The notes under the pieces: generated by a model
Databases searched by the model: none
What the model was told of the DNA's origin: nothing
What the model saw: only the letters and a program-made list of their open reading frames with translations
NCBI RefSeq assembly: GCF_016758255.1
Contig: NZ_QYAD01000001.1
Location: forward strand, 558,001 to 622,000
Direction of reading: 5' to 3'
Length of the DNA: 64,000 bases
Source: Leucobacter chromiireducens subsp. chromiireducens
GTDB lineage: Bacteria; Actinomycetota; Actinomycetes; Actinomycetales; Microbacteriaceae
Shown: positions 36,294 through 44,584 of the stretch, piece by piece
Numbering within the stretch: the first letter of the stretch is position 1
Layout of the letters: each line of letters starts with the position of its first letter
Program-made: the position numbers and the translations under genes

Positions 36294-37808
36294 ATGAGTC
36301 AGAACGGACGCGGGGGAACCCCGAAACGAGCGCTTGCTGCGCTCGCCGTATCCGCTATCGCGCTGCTCGGCGCGGTCGGCGCAACCACGCCCGCGTTCGC
36401 TGCCCCGGAGCTCGGTGGCATCGACCCGAACGCGAGCGGCTCGATCATCGTGCACAAGCACGAGCACCAGACGGGCACCACGCCCGTGACGAAGAACCCG
36501 GACGGCTCGGGCGCTGACATTCCCACGCCCGGAATCAAGGACGTCACCTTCACGGCGTACCCGCTGCTGAAGGGCGGCGCCGCGATCGACCTGAACGATC
36601 CCGCCGCGTGGGATCAGCTTGCCGACCTCACCGCCGGTGCCGACTGCACGGCGCCGAGCGGCTACGAGCTGGGTACCCCACTCGCTCCCGCGGTCACCGG
36701 GGCCGACGGCACCGCGACGATCCCCACCGACGTGGGCGTCTACGTGGTGTGTGAGACGGATGCTCCCGCGCAGGTCGTTGACCGCGCCGCTCCGTTCATC
36801 GTCACCGTGCCGTATCCCTTCGAGGGCACCTGGCTCACTGACGTGCACGTGTACCCAAAGAACGGCGTCACGAGCGTCTCGAAGACGATCAACGCTCAGC
36901 AGGGCCTTGGCCTCGGCAGCACGGTCGAGTTCCCCGTGACCGTGAAGGTGCCCGCGCTCGCCGCAGGCCGCACGTTCGCGAGCTTCGATATCGCGGATAC
37001 GCTCGACGCACGACTCACCCCGTCTCCCGCCGCGAACGGTATCGGCGTGGGCATCAAGAGCATCACCGTTGACGGCACCCCGGTGACCGCGGCGAACTTC
37101 GGAATTGCCGCCTCCGGCCAGACCGTGACGCTCTCCTTCACCTCGGCGCCCGGCCTCGACTACCTCCGGAGCCTCGCGGGCAAGGAGATCGTGGTGACGT
37201 TCCAGGCAACGGTGACCACGCTCGGTACCGGCGTGATTGAGAACACCGCGTTCGACTCCGTGAACGGCAAGAAGTACACCACCAACAAGGTGACCACGAA
37301 CTGGGGCGACGTTGTCGTCAAGAAGGTGGACGCGAAGAGCAAGGCGACGCTCGCCGGCGCCAAGTTCGAGGTATACGCGGCAAGCGATCCCTACGCGGCT
37401 GACTGCACGAACGCGACCCCCACCGGTTCGGCCCTGCAGGTGAGCGGCGCGAGCGAGTTCACGACGGGCAGCACCGGCCAGGTGACCGTGCCTGGCCTCT
37501 TCGTGAGCGACAGCGAGAACGACACGAAGAACGCTGCGCAGCGCTGCTACGTGCTCAAGGAGACCGCGGCTCCCGCGGGCTACGTCACCCCGACCGGCGC
37601 TGCTGCGCTCTTCCCCGTGGCAGTGAAGACCGGTGCAACCGCCGGTGTTGACGTGACCGTTGAGAACGTGCAGCAGAAGGTTCCGGGTCTGCCGCTCACC
37701 GGCTCGGCCGGCGCGCTGATGCTCTCGGTCGCGGGCGGAGCACTGCTCATCGCCGCGGCTGGCACCGGGCTGATCGTCTCGCGCCGTCGCACGGCACGCG
37801 CCGAGTAA
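36294..37808 (+). CDS. Major pilin, SpaA/SpaH type, LPXTG-anchored
   Basis: A 504-residue pilin. The signal peptide ends AFA (about 37). Next come an N-terminal fimbrial domain (GSIIVHKHEHQTG...) and a pilin motif around W180-x3-V184-x-V186-Y-P-K189, whose Lys189 is the expected isopeptide nucleophile for sortase polymerisation. Middle and C-terminal CnaB domains follow, with the E-box YVLKETAAPAGY (Glu423). The sorting signal LPLTG is at 466-470, with membrane helix and RRRTARAE tail. AGGAAGG precedes ATG 36294. It forms the shaft polymerised by the downstream class C sortase and capped by the upstream vWA protein. Confidence 0.95.
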   Translation: MSQNGRGGTPKRALAALAVSAIALLGAVGATTPAFAAPELGGIDPNASGSIIVHKHEHQTGTTPVTKNPDGSGADIPTPGIKDVTFTAYPLLKGGAAIDLNDPAAWDQLADLTAGADCTAPSGYELGTPLAPAVTGADGTATIPTDVGVYVVCETDAPAQVVDRAAPFIVTVPYPFEGTWLTDVHVYPKNGVTSVSKTINAQQGLGLGSTVEFPVTVKVPALAAGRTFASFDIADTLDARLTPSPAANGIGVGIKSITVDGTPVTAANFGIAASGQTVTLSFTSAPGLDYLRSLAGKEIVVTFQATVTTLGTGVIENTAFDSVNGKKYTTNKVTTNWGDVVVKKVDAKSKATLAGAKFEVYAASDPYAADCTNATPTGSALQVSGASEFTTGSTGQVTVPGLFVSDSENDTKNAAQRCYVLKETAAPAGYVTPTGAAALFPVAVKTGATAGVDVTVENVQQKVPGLPLTGSAGALMLSVAGGALLIAAAGTGLIVSRRRTARAE

Positions 37809-37816
37809 CACCCCTT

Positions 37817-37889
37817 CCGGGGCTCGGCTGCGGCTGAGCCCCGGTCCCTGACCGGGCCGGCGGGGGATTTCCCCATCTCCCGCCGGCCC
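37817..37889 (+). terminator. Two consecutive hairpins between pilin and sortase genes
   Basis: CCGGGGCTC (37817-37825) pairs with GAGCCCCGG (37836-37844). GGGCCGGCGGG (37854-37864) pairs with CCCGCCGGCCC (37879-37889). Neither has a U-tract. They likely attenuate read-through so that pilin mRNA exceeds sortase mRNA, or protect the pilin 3' end. Confidence 0.6.
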
Positions 37890-37907
37890 CTCTGAGAAGG
37901 AGCCCTT

Positions 37908-38891
37908 GTGTCGCAGCAGACCCTCGCCGAGGACCACACCACAGCTTCCTCGGCTGACACGGGGTCGTCGACCGGCCCTTCTCCCCACCCACCGGGCTCG
38001 GTCCGCCGCTGGCGGAGACCGAGCCCGGTGGTCCTCTTCGTTGCGCTGCTCGCGCTTGCCGGCATCGCGCTGATCCAGGCACCGAGCATCGCAACCTGGT
38101 ACTCGCAACTCGAGTACTCGCGCGAGATCGTGGGCCTCAACCGCGACACTGGCGCGGGGGACGTCACCACGCGTGCGGCCGAGCTCGCCGCGGCGCGTAG
38201 CTACAACGAGGGACTGACTGGCGCGGCGGTGGTCGCCGCGGGGCAGCGGATCCCCCAAGCCGTTTCAGACACCGATGGTGCAGACTACGACGGGCTACTC
38301 GCGAGCGACGCGTCGGGACTCATGGCGCGGATCAAGATCCCCAAGATCGACGTTGATCTTCCGATCTACCACGGCACCAGTGATGACGTGCTCCAGCAGG
38401 GCGTTGGGCACCTCGAAGGCACCGCGCTTCCTGTCGGCGGCCCCACCACGCACACCGTGCTCACGGGCCACCGCGGGCTCGCGAAGGCAGAGCTGTTCAA
38501 CAACCTTGACCAGTTGACGCCGGGCGACACGTTCACGATCGAGGTGTGGGGCGAGGTACTGACCTACCGCGTTGCCGAGACAAAGGTCGTGCAGCCCGAT
38601 GAAACCGAATCGCTCTACCCAGTATTTGGCAAGGACCTCGCGACCCTGATCACGTGCACCCCGCTCGGGATCAACACGCACCGCATCCTCGTCACCGGGG
38701 AGCGCGTCACGCCCACCCCGCAGCGTGATCTTGACGCGGCAGGGGCCGAGCCCACGATCCCCGGCTTCCCCTGGTGGGCCGTCTGGTCGGCCGCTGGGGT
38801 GCTGGGCGTCGCCGGATATGTCACGGCAACATGCCGCGTGCGCGGCACCGCTGCTCTGAAGAACAGCCATGCCGCGCACGCGCGGGTGTAG
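37908..38891 (+). CDS. Class C (pilus-specific) sortase
   Basis: A 327-residue membrane transpeptidase that links pilin subunits. The N-terminal membrane helix spans about 41-62. The sortase barrel has catalytic His188 in LTGHRG, Cys250 in TLITCTPLGINTHR and Arg259. A lid-like region (SDTDGADYDGLL) precedes the barrel, and a second C-terminal membrane helix (about 285-306) is typical of class C enzymes. GTG 37908 has AAGGAG 5 nt upstream. It is the last gene of the pilus operon. It converges with serC with only 3 bp between stops and no terminator seen. Confidence 0.95.
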   Translation: MSQQTLAEDHTTASSADTGSSTGPSPHPPGSVRRWRRPSPVVLFVALLALAGIALIQAPSIATWYSQLEYSREIVGLNRDTGAGDVTTRAAELAAARSYNEGLTGAAVVAAGQRIPQAVSDTDGADYDGLLASDASGLMARIKIPKIDVDLPIYHGTSDDVLQQGVGHLEGTALPVGGPTTHTVLTGHRGLAKAELFNNLDQLTPGDTFTIEVWGEVLTYRVAETKVVQPDETESLYPVFGKDLATLITCTPLGINTHRILVTGERVTPTPQRDLDAAGAEPTIPGFPWWAVWSAAGVLGVAGYVTATCRVRGTAALKNSHAAHARV

Positions 38892-38894
38892 TGC

Positions 38895-40013
38895 TTAGCT
38901 GAGGCGCTCGAGCACGTAGTCGATCGATGCGGTCAGGGCGCGCACGTCGTCGGGCTCGATGGCCGTGAAGGTGGCGATGCGCAGCTGGTTGCGACCCAGC
39001 TTGCGGTAGGGCTCCGTGTCAACAATGCCGTTCGCGCGCAGTGCGGCGGAGATCGCCGCGGCATCCACCGAATCGTCGAAGTCGATCGTGACGACCACCT
39101 GCGAGCGGTGGTCGGGGTTCGTGACGAACGGCGTGGCCACCGCGGTGCGCTCGGCCCAGTCGTACAGCACGGCCGAGGACTCGGCGGTGCGAGCCGCGGC
39201 CCAGGCCAGGCCACCCTGGCCATTGATCCAGCGCAGCTGCTCGTCCATCATGGCGAGCGGCGCGAGCGCCGGGGTGTTGAGCGTCTGGTTCTTCCGCGAG
39301 TTCTCAATCGCTCCTGCGAGGTTCAGCGTCTCGGGGATGTAGCGGCCCGAGGAGGTGACCCGCTCGATCCGCTCAATCGCGGCGGGCGAAACAAGCGCGA
39401 ACCAGATGCCGCCGTCCGATGCGAAGTTCTTCTGCGGGGAGAAGTAGTACACGTCGGCCTGGGAAGCGTCGAAATCGATGCCGCCCGCTGCGCTCGTCGC
39501 GTCAACGACCGTCAGTGCGCCGGCATCGCCAGCAACGCGCTGCACCGGCGCCATGACGCCCGTGGAGGTCTCGTTGTGTGGGAACGCGTAGACGTCGATG
39601 CCCTCGGCGGGCGCGAACTCCGAGCGGGATCCCGCATCCGAGCTACGCACATCGGGTGCCTCGAGGAAGGGAGCTGCCGCAGCAGCCTTGCCAAACTTTG
39701 CGCCAAACTCGCCAAATGCGAGGTGCTGGCTGCGGCGCTCGATGAGCGAGTGCACGGCCGAATCCCAGAACGTGGTCGCGCCACCGTTCGCAAGCAGGAT
39801 CTCGTAGCCCTCGGGGGCGCTGAACAGCTCTGCGAGCCCGGAGCGGACGCTGCCCACGAGGTCCTTCACGGGAGCCTGGCGGTGCGAGGTGCCCAGCACG
39901 CGCGGCTGCAGCGATGCGAGGAAATCGAGCTGCTCTGAGCGAACCTTCGAAGGGCCGCACCCAAAGCGGCCGTCGGCGGGCAAGAGGTCTGTGGGGATCG
40001 AGATGTCGGCCAT
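38895..40013 (-). CDS. serC: Phosphoserine aminotransferase SerC
   Basis: A 372-residue PLP-dependent aminotransferase (class V, actinobacterial SerC type) that makes 3-phosphoserine from 3-phosphohydroxypyruvate for serine synthesis. It begins DLLPADGRFGCGPSKVR. The Schiff-base lysine is in YYFSPQKNFASDGG, and the PLP-binding Asp is in VVDATSAAGG. ATG 40013 lies 7 nt after TAGAAT on the minus strand with no ribosome-binding site, so it is probably leaderless. It is divergent from dtxR. Confidence 0.96.
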   Translation of the reverse strand: MADISIPTDLLPADGRFGCGPSKVRSEQLDFLASLQPRVLGTSHRQAPVKDLVGSVRSGLAELFSAPEGYEILLANGGATTFWDSAVHSLIERRSQHLAFGEFGAKFGKAAAAAPFLEAPDVRSSDAGSRSEFAPAEGIDVYAFPHNETSTGVMAPVQRVAGDAGALTVVDATSAAGGIDFDASQADVYYFSPQKNFASDGGIWFALVSPAAIERIERVTSSGRYIPETLNLAGAIENSRKNQTLNTPALAPLAMMDEQLRWINGQGGLAWAAARTAESSAVLYDWAERTAVATPFVTNPDHRSQVVVTIDFDDSVDAAAISAALRANGIVDTEPYRKLGRNQLRIATFTAIEPDDVRALTASIDYVLERLS

Positions 40014-40097
40014 GCGCAAGATTCTACCGGGGGAGTACACCGCAGTTTCACGGTACGCATGCCCTAAGCTGGTGGCCGGACTGATGAGAGGACGGCG

Positions 40098-40790
40098 ATG
40101 ACAGATCTGATCGACACGACGGAGATGTACCTTCGCACGATTCTGGAGCTCGAAGAAGAGGGCATCGTCCCGCTTCGTGCCCGGATCTCTGAGCGACTTG
40201 GTCACTCGGGCCCCACCGTCTCGCAGACTGTTGGCCGGATGGAGCGCGACGGTCTCGTGGTTGTGACGGACGATCGTCGCCTCGAGCTCACGGAGCCGGG
40301 TCGCACGAAGGCCGTTCGAGTGATGCGTAAGCACCGGATCGCGGAGCGGCTCCTCGCCGATGTGATTGGCCTCGAGTGGGCCTATGTGCACGAGGAAGCG
40401 TGCCGCTGGGAGCACGTGATGAGCGAGCGCGTCGAGCGCAAGCTGCTTGGCATGCTCGGCAACCCCACGGAATCGCCCTACGGGAACCCGATCCCGGGCC
40501 TCGAGGAGCTCGGCTCCACCCGCGCGGGCTCGTTCCAGACGGGTGTGACCGGTCTCGGTGACCTGCTGATCGACCCGGAGCTCGTGCTGCGTGCGCGGAT
40601 CCGGCGCCTGGCCGAGCCCCTGCAGGTCGATCCCGAACTGCTTGAGCAGCTCGCGGCCGCGGGTGTGACACCCGGAAACCATGCTTCCTTCGCGCGACGT
40701 GGCGACACCGTTCACGTCGAGGTCGAAGGATCAAATGAAGCGATCGATCTTCCACTGGAAGTCGCCGCGCACATTTTCGTCTCGCAGTAG
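40098..40790 (+). CDS. dtxR: Iron-dependent repressor DtxR
   Basis: A 230-residue metalloregulator. The winged helix (about 1-73) recognises TTAGGTTAGGCTAACCTAA-type sites. The metal sites match Corynebacterium DtxR numbering exactly: ancillary His79, Glu83, His98 and primary Met10, Cys102, Glu105, His106. The C-terminal SH3-like FeoA domain (about 148-230) is present, so this is DtxR/IdeR and not the short MntR type. Cys102 at the primary site favours iron. Candidate targets in this window are the DtxR-box-like sites upstream of htaA and between hmuU and hmuT. GAGAGGA precedes ATG 40098. Confidence 0.96.
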   Translation: MTDLIDTTEMYLRTILELEEEGIVPLRARISERLGHSGPTVSQTVGRMERDGLVVVTDDRRLELTEPGRTKAVRVMRKHRIAERLLADVIGLEWAYVHEEACRWEHVMSERVERKLLGMLGNPTESPYGNPIPGLEELGSTRAGSFQTGVTGLGDLLIDPELVLRARIRRLAEPLQVDPELLEQLAAAGVTPGNHASFARRGDTVHVEVEGSNEAIDLPLEVAAHIFVSQ

Positions 40791-40881
40791 AGGCACCCCG
40801 CAATAGCGGTGACTCCCTCCGAATGGAGGGAGCCCGGCCTCGTGCTGCCCACAATGGAGTTGATAGACAGAGGAGTCCCTG

Positions 40882-42234
40882 GTGACATTGCCCACCCCCG
40901 AAGCGCATGTGCGCGACGTAACCGAAGTCGTTGAGCGCAGAAGCGCAGGCGAATCGGAATTTCTGCAGGCCGTTCGGGAGGTGCTGGACACACTCGCGCC
41001 GGTGCTCGCCGAGCACCCCGAGTTCATCGAGGGCGGCATTCTCGAGCGGCTGGTGGAGCCCGAGCGGCAGTACATTTTCCGGGTGCCGTGGACGGACGAT
41101 CAGAACCGGGTGCAGGTGAACCGTGGTATCCGCGTGCAGTTCAACTCGGCGCTCGGGCCGTATAAGGGTGGGCTGCGGTTCCATCCTTCCGTGAACCTGT
41201 CGGTTATCAAGTTCCTCGGCTTCGAGCAGATTTTCAAGAACGCGCTCACCTCGCAGCGCATCGGTGGCGGCAAGGGCGGGTCGGACTTTGATCCGACCGG
41301 GAAGAGCGACGCCGAGGTCATGCGCTTCTGCCAGAGCTTCATGACCGAGCTGGTCCACCACATCGGCGAGCACACAGACATCCCCGCAGGCGACATCGGT
41401 GTGGGAGCCCGCGAGATCGGGTTCATGTTTGGCCAGTACCGTCGCATTACGCAGCGCTACGAGGCGGGCGTGCTCACCGGCAAAGGCGTCGGCTGGGGTG
41501 GCGCCGAGGTGCGCACCGAGGCCACAGGGTACGGCGCCGTGTTCTTTGCGGAGGAGATGCTCGCGCGGGCCAGCCAGGGCATCGAGGGCTACCGCGCTGT
41601 TGTCTCCGGATCCGGCAACGTCGCAACGTACGCGATTGAGAAGGTCGAGCAGCTCGGTGGCAAGGCGATCACCGCCTCCGACTCAAGCGGCTACATCGTC
41701 GATGAGGCAGGAATTGATCTGGATCTGCTGAAGCAGGTCAAGGGCGTGGAGCGTGCGCGCATCTCCGAGTATGCGGAGCGTCGACCGGGGTCGCACTATG
41801 TTGCGGGCGGCTCGGTGTGGGATGTCCCCGCGGAGCTTGCCTTCCCGTGCGCCACGCAGAACGAGCTCACTGGTGCGCACGCGCGCACGCTGATCTCAAA
41901 CGGGGTTCGCGCCGTCACGGAGGGTGCGAACATGCCGACCACCCCCGACGCGGTCGAGGCGTTCCAGGGGGCCGGCGTGCTGTTTGCGCCGGGGAAGGCG
42001 GCCAACGCCGGTGGCGTCGCAACCTCCGCGCTCGAGATGAGCCAGAACGCTGCTCGATCCCGGTGGGATCGAGACAAGAGCGAGTCCCGTTTGCACGGCA
42101 TCATGCGCGACGTCCACGAGGCGACGTACGACGCCTCGGAGCGCTACGGCAAGCCCGGTGACTACGTGCTCGGGGCGAACTCGGCCGCGTTTGTGCGCGT
42201 TGCGCAGGCAATGCTTGAGCAAGGCGTCATCTAA
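40882..42234 (+). CDS. gdhA: NADP-specific glutamate dehydrogenase
   Basis: A 450-residue hexameric-type GDH that makes glutamate from 2-oxoglutarate and ammonium. Substrate-site motifs are GPYKGGLRFHPSVNLSVIKFLGFEQIFKNAL, the catalytic-lysine block GGGKGGSDFDPTGKSD and the PAGDIGVGAREIG region. The nucleotide-binding fold begins VVSGSGNVATYAIEKV, with a small-residue/Ser pattern fitting NADP. GTG 40882 is preceded by GAGGAG. It stands alone between dtxR (91 bp upstream) and a hairpin. Confidence 0.97.
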   Translation: MTLPTPEAHVRDVTEVVERRSAGESEFLQAVREVLDTLAPVLAEHPEFIEGGILERLVEPERQYIFRVPWTDDQNRVQVNRGIRVQFNSALGPYKGGLRFHPSVNLSVIKFLGFEQIFKNALTSQRIGGGKGGSDFDPTGKSDAEVMRFCQSFMTELVHHIGEHTDIPAGDIGVGAREIGFMFGQYRRITQRYEAGVLTGKGVGWGGAEVRTEATGYGAVFFAEEMLARASQGIEGYRAVVSGSGNVATYAIEKVEQLGGKAITASDSSGYIVDEAGIDLDLLKQVKGVERARISEYAERRPGSHYVAGGSVWDVPAELAFPCATQNELTGAHARTLISNGVRAVTEGANMPTTPDAVEAFQGAGVLFAPGKAANAGGVATSALEMSQNAARSRWDRDKSESRLHGIMRDVHEATYDASERYGKPGDYVLGANSAAFVRVAQAMLEQGVI

Positions 42235-42252
42235 ACAGCTGAGTTGCGCTAC

Positions 42253-42313
42253 GCGTGGCCTGGGAATTTCGTTCGGGGTCGAACGAGTTCCAGGCCGCGC
42301 TGGCGCCTGGAAC
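42253..42313 (+). terminator. Overlapping alternative hairpins after gdhA
   Basis: Hairpin A spans 42253-42300: GCGTGGCCTGG pairs with CCAGGCCGCGC, with an inner CGTTCG/CGAACG stem. Hairpin B uses GTTCCAGGC (42287-42295) with GCCTGGAAC (42305-42313). The two share 42287-42295 and cannot form together. A is the likely gdhA terminator; no U-tract is present. Confidence 0.6.
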
Positions 42314-42343
42314 TGTTGAAATGACGCGGCTTGTGGCGGGTTC

Positions 42344-42383
42344 GTGACCTGAGCGTGACATTCCCGTGATCATCCGTTACTCT
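42344..42383 (+). promoter_or_regulatory. Promoter with MtrA-box-like GTGAC triple repeat
   Basis: Direct repeats GTGAC (42344-42348), GTGAC (42355-42359) and GTGAT (42366-42370) recur at an exact 11-bp interval. The second overlaps a -35 (GTGACA) that stands 17 bp from TACTCT (42378-42383). MtrA, the actinobacterial cell-wall response regulator, is known to bind GTnAC direct repeats with a 6-bp gap upstream of NlpC/P60 and Rpf genes, and this gene is of that kind. A short hairpin GCGTCTCG/CGAGGCGC follows in the 5' UTR. Confidence 0.6.
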
Positions 42384-42450
42384 TGAACGGTCGCGTCTCG
42401 TACGAGGCGCCCCAGATGTACAACCCACAAGGTGAAGGCAGATTATTCTC

Positions 42451-43218
42451 GTGAATCACAACCCCAGTACTGAGGTCGCGGTTTCGGACAACGCTGCCCG
42501 TCCCACGCGGGCGCGGGCAAAGCGCGTCGGCCAGATGGTCGGAGCAGCAGTCCTGAGCCTGGGCCTGGTGGGAACCTTCGGGCTCCCCGCCTACGCCCTT
42601 GCGCCCGAGGTCGAGGGCCAGCCCGATGCAGACATCGCGCTGCAGCAGAACCTCGATACGCCCGAGGTCGCCGCGCAGATTTCGCCCGTCGTCGCGCTTG
42701 ATGGCGAGATTGGCGCCGCAATCCTTGAGCAGGAGCGCAAGGACAAGGAAGCCGAGAAGAAGGCTGAAGCTGACGCGAAGAAGGCTGCTGAAGAGCAGGC
42801 TGCAACGCTGAACGGCACGAGCACCACGGGTGCAGCTGCCCCCGCTGAGGGCAAGAGCTCGGCAGACGTTCCCGCAGGCAAGGGCGCGCAGGGCCTCGTG
42901 GCTGCCGCGCTCGCGCAGGTGGGTGTCTCGCAGGACTGCACCGACCTCGTCCAGAACGCGCTCGCGGCCATTGGGCTCACCGAGCGTCGCGACCAGGGTG
43001 GCTACGACCACGGTGTCTCGGACTTCTACCGCTACGGCACCCCCGTCACCGATGGCAACTACGCCCCCGGCGACATCCTGATCTGGCCGGGCGCCCCCCA
43101 CGTGGCCGTCTACATCGGCAACGGCCAGGCCGTGCACGGTGGCTGGCAGGGCAACCAGACGGTGGTCGCGGGCTACGCGTCGCCGAGCGCAACGCCGGAC
43201 GTCATTCGTCTCGGCTAA
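42451..43218 (+). CDS. Secreted NlpC/P60-CHAP-like cell-wall hydrolase
   Basis: A 255-residue exported protein. The signal peptide (about 1-50) ends AYA. A coiled-coil-like Lys/Glu/Ala segment spans about 92-118. The C-terminal NlpC/P60-like peptidase domain (about 145-255) has candidate catalytic Cys163 in QDCTDLVQNAL and His217 in GAPHVAVYIGNG. It probably cleaves peptidoglycan stem peptides during growth or division. The start is GTG 42451, with AAGGTGAAGG about a dozen bases upstream. It is controlled by the MtrA-like repeat and followed by an intrinsic terminator. Confidence 0.87.
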   Translation: MNHNPSTEVAVSDNAARPTRARAKRVGQMVGAAVLSLGLVGTFGLPAYALAPEVEGQPDADIALQQNLDTPEVAAQISPVVALDGEIGAAILEQERKDKEAEKKAEADAKKAAEEQAATLNGTSTTGAAAPAEGKSSADVPAGKGAQGLVAAALAQVGVSQDCTDLVQNALAAIGLTERRDQGGYDHGVSDFYRYGTPVTDGNYAPGDILIWPGAPHVAVYIGNGQAVHGGWQGNQTVVAGYASPSATPDVIRLG

Positions 43219-43228
43219 GAGAGCTTTT

Positions 43229-43268
43229 CAGAGCGGGCGGGGTTTCGACCTCGCCCGCTCTGCGTTTT
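43229..43268 (+). terminator. Terminator after the NlpC/P60-like gene
   Basis: CAGAGCGGGCG (43229-43239) pairs with CGCCCGCTCTG (43252-43262), followed by CGTTTTC. Confidence 0.88.
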
Positions 43269-43355
43269 CTGCGCCGGTTTCTGTTGGGTCCTGTGCGCGC
43301 GATGCGGGGTATCTGACGTGCGCTAGACTCCCAAAGGTCGCCTACGCGCGGCTCC

Positions 43356-43428
43356 GCCCTGGTAGCTCAGTGGATAGAGCACTTCTCTCCTAAAGAAGGT
43401 GTCGGAGGTTCGATTCCTCTCCAGGGCA
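43356..43428 (+). tRNA. tRNA-Arg (anticodon CCT)
   Basis: Acceptor arms GCCCTGG (43356-43362) and CCAGGGC (43421-43427), D-stem GCTC/GAGC, anticodon stem CTTCT/AGAAG with loop CTCCTAA (anticodon CCT), and a T-arm containing GGTTCGATTCC. CCA is not encoded. It reads the rare AGG arginine codon. Confidence 0.95.
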
Positions 43429-43854
43429 CAAAACATCTGAACGGTATTTCGTGTGACGCGTTGCTTTTGTGCCCAGGCCTCTTCAAGTGCTTCACGAGAG
43501 AGATCTCTCAATATCACTCCCCAACGATCCTTGGGGTAGAGGTGTGACCCTAGAACTCTTACCACGCATCCCCGTCTTTCCTCTTCCCAAAGCGGAAACT
43601 GGGCTAGAAGCTCCTATCTCCGAGCAAGGAGAAGGAAGCGGGTCTCGCCCAGGGGGATGCCCGTTTCGGGAATCAGGTTGAGGGGCTGGCTCATGTCGCG
43701 CGCGAACGCGAGTTGGGATTGCAGTGAGAGTGATAGCCTCTTCCGGTTAGGAGTTCGCTGTCCCTTGTCTGTGTCGAGTGCTGCGAGTTCCCGGGAAACT
43801 GTTTCTGGGTGGTTGCCTTACCCACGCTGACGACGAGAAAGCAGATACAACAAT
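43429..43854. other. 426-bp gene-poor, less GC-rich stretch downstream of tRNA-Arg
   Basis: No convincing gene is seen: the short open frames here lack ribosome-binding sites and family motifs. It contains a 12-bp palindrome GAGAGATCTCTC (43498-43509). Base composition is visibly less GC-rich than in the flanks. It may be a remnant of inserted DNA next to the tRNA; no duplicated tRNA 3' end was found nearby. Confidence 0.5.
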
Positions 43855-44577
43855 ATGCAGAATGGACTTTCTGGCGGGGGTGATCGCGCCGTCGACCATA
43901 CCTCGAATCGCGCTGCTGGGGGACACTCGACAGCAAAGCTCGTCTCCTTGATCAGTGTCGCTGCGGTCAGCGGGTTGGTGCTCGGAGGCAGCGCCGGTGT
44001 CATGCTTGGGACAACGGCCCAATCCTCGGCAGGACATGAGACCGCGAAGTCAGACTCCTCGCAGGAGACTGATGCGACGCCGACCACGGGGCCCGTTGAA
44101 GAAGAACAAACTCCTTCCCCGGCGGTGAGTAAACGCGGAAACCTCATTAAGCGGGTAGGCGAACGTGGTGGTATCGGGGATAGTGAGCCGCTCGAAGTGG
44201 AGTTCCTGGTCACCGGAATCACGGTCGACCCTGAATGCACCGGGGAGTATCCTCAACCCTCAAAGAACGGCCACTTCGTAAAACTGGACTTTGAAGTGGC
44301 GACTTCGTCGGAAGCGCAGGGAGAATTCGGCTTCGCGTTCTGGAAATGGATTCGTCCCGACGGGACTACGGCCAACGCGGACCCCGGACAGGACGGCAAT
44401 GGGTACATGTGCCTCGCTGCAGGTGAACAATTGCCCCACTACATTGGGCCTGGCGAGAGCGTCACCGGGAGCGTCGTCCTCGATGTCGCGGACCCTGAGG
44501 GCACCCTTGTCGCGCAGCCTGCCTACGCTGGAAGCACTGGTTCGTGGACCTGGGAATGGGCGGTGCCAGCTGGGTAG
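43855..44577 (+). CDS. Hypothetical exported or membrane-anchored protein (orphan)
   Basis: 240 residues, not recognised. A polar N-terminus is followed by one hydrophobic segment (about 27-53: KLVSLISVAAVSGLVLGGSAGVMLG), a Ser/Thr/Glu/Pro-rich stalk (about 54-95) and a compact beta-rich domain (about 105-240). That domain has two cysteines (DPECTGEY, GYMCLAAG) that could form a disulfide, and an Ig-like pattern reminiscent of DUF4352/Telokin-like domains (HFVKLDFEVATSSEA..., GESVTGSVVLDVADPEGTL). Codon use is less GC-biased than in its neighbours. GAGAAAG lies about 14 nt before ATG 43855. It converges on the FtsW-like gene 7 bp away. Confidence 0.72.
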   Translation: MQNGLSGGGDRAVDHTSNRAAGGHSTAKLVSLISVAAVSGLVLGGSAGVMLGTTAQSSAGHETAKSDSSQETDATPTTGPVEEEQTPSPAVSKRGNLIKRVGERGGIGDSEPLEVEFLVTGITVDPECTGEYPQPSKNGHFVKLDFEVATSSEAQGEFGFAFWKWIRPDGTTANADPGQDGNGYMCLAAGEQLPHYIGPGESVTGSVVLDVADPEGTLVAQPAYAGSTGSWTWEWAVPAG

Positions 44578-44584
44578 CTGAGAG

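Noticed and set aside
36030..38258. 742-residue minus-strand open frame across the pilin/sortase genes
   Set aside because: No domain or ribosome-binding site; it crosses three real genes with sortase motifs on the plus strand.
42314..42450. c-di-AMP (ydaO-type) riboswitch before the NlpC/P60-like gene
   Set aside because: Such riboswitches often precede wall-hydrolase genes in actinobacteria, but the leader here is too short and lacks the conserved core; only a small hairpin is present.
43356..44577. Integrated element with att sites at tRNA-Arg
   Set aside because: No integrase, recombinase or duplicated tRNA 3' segment was found in the following few kb, so only a composition anomaly can be stated.
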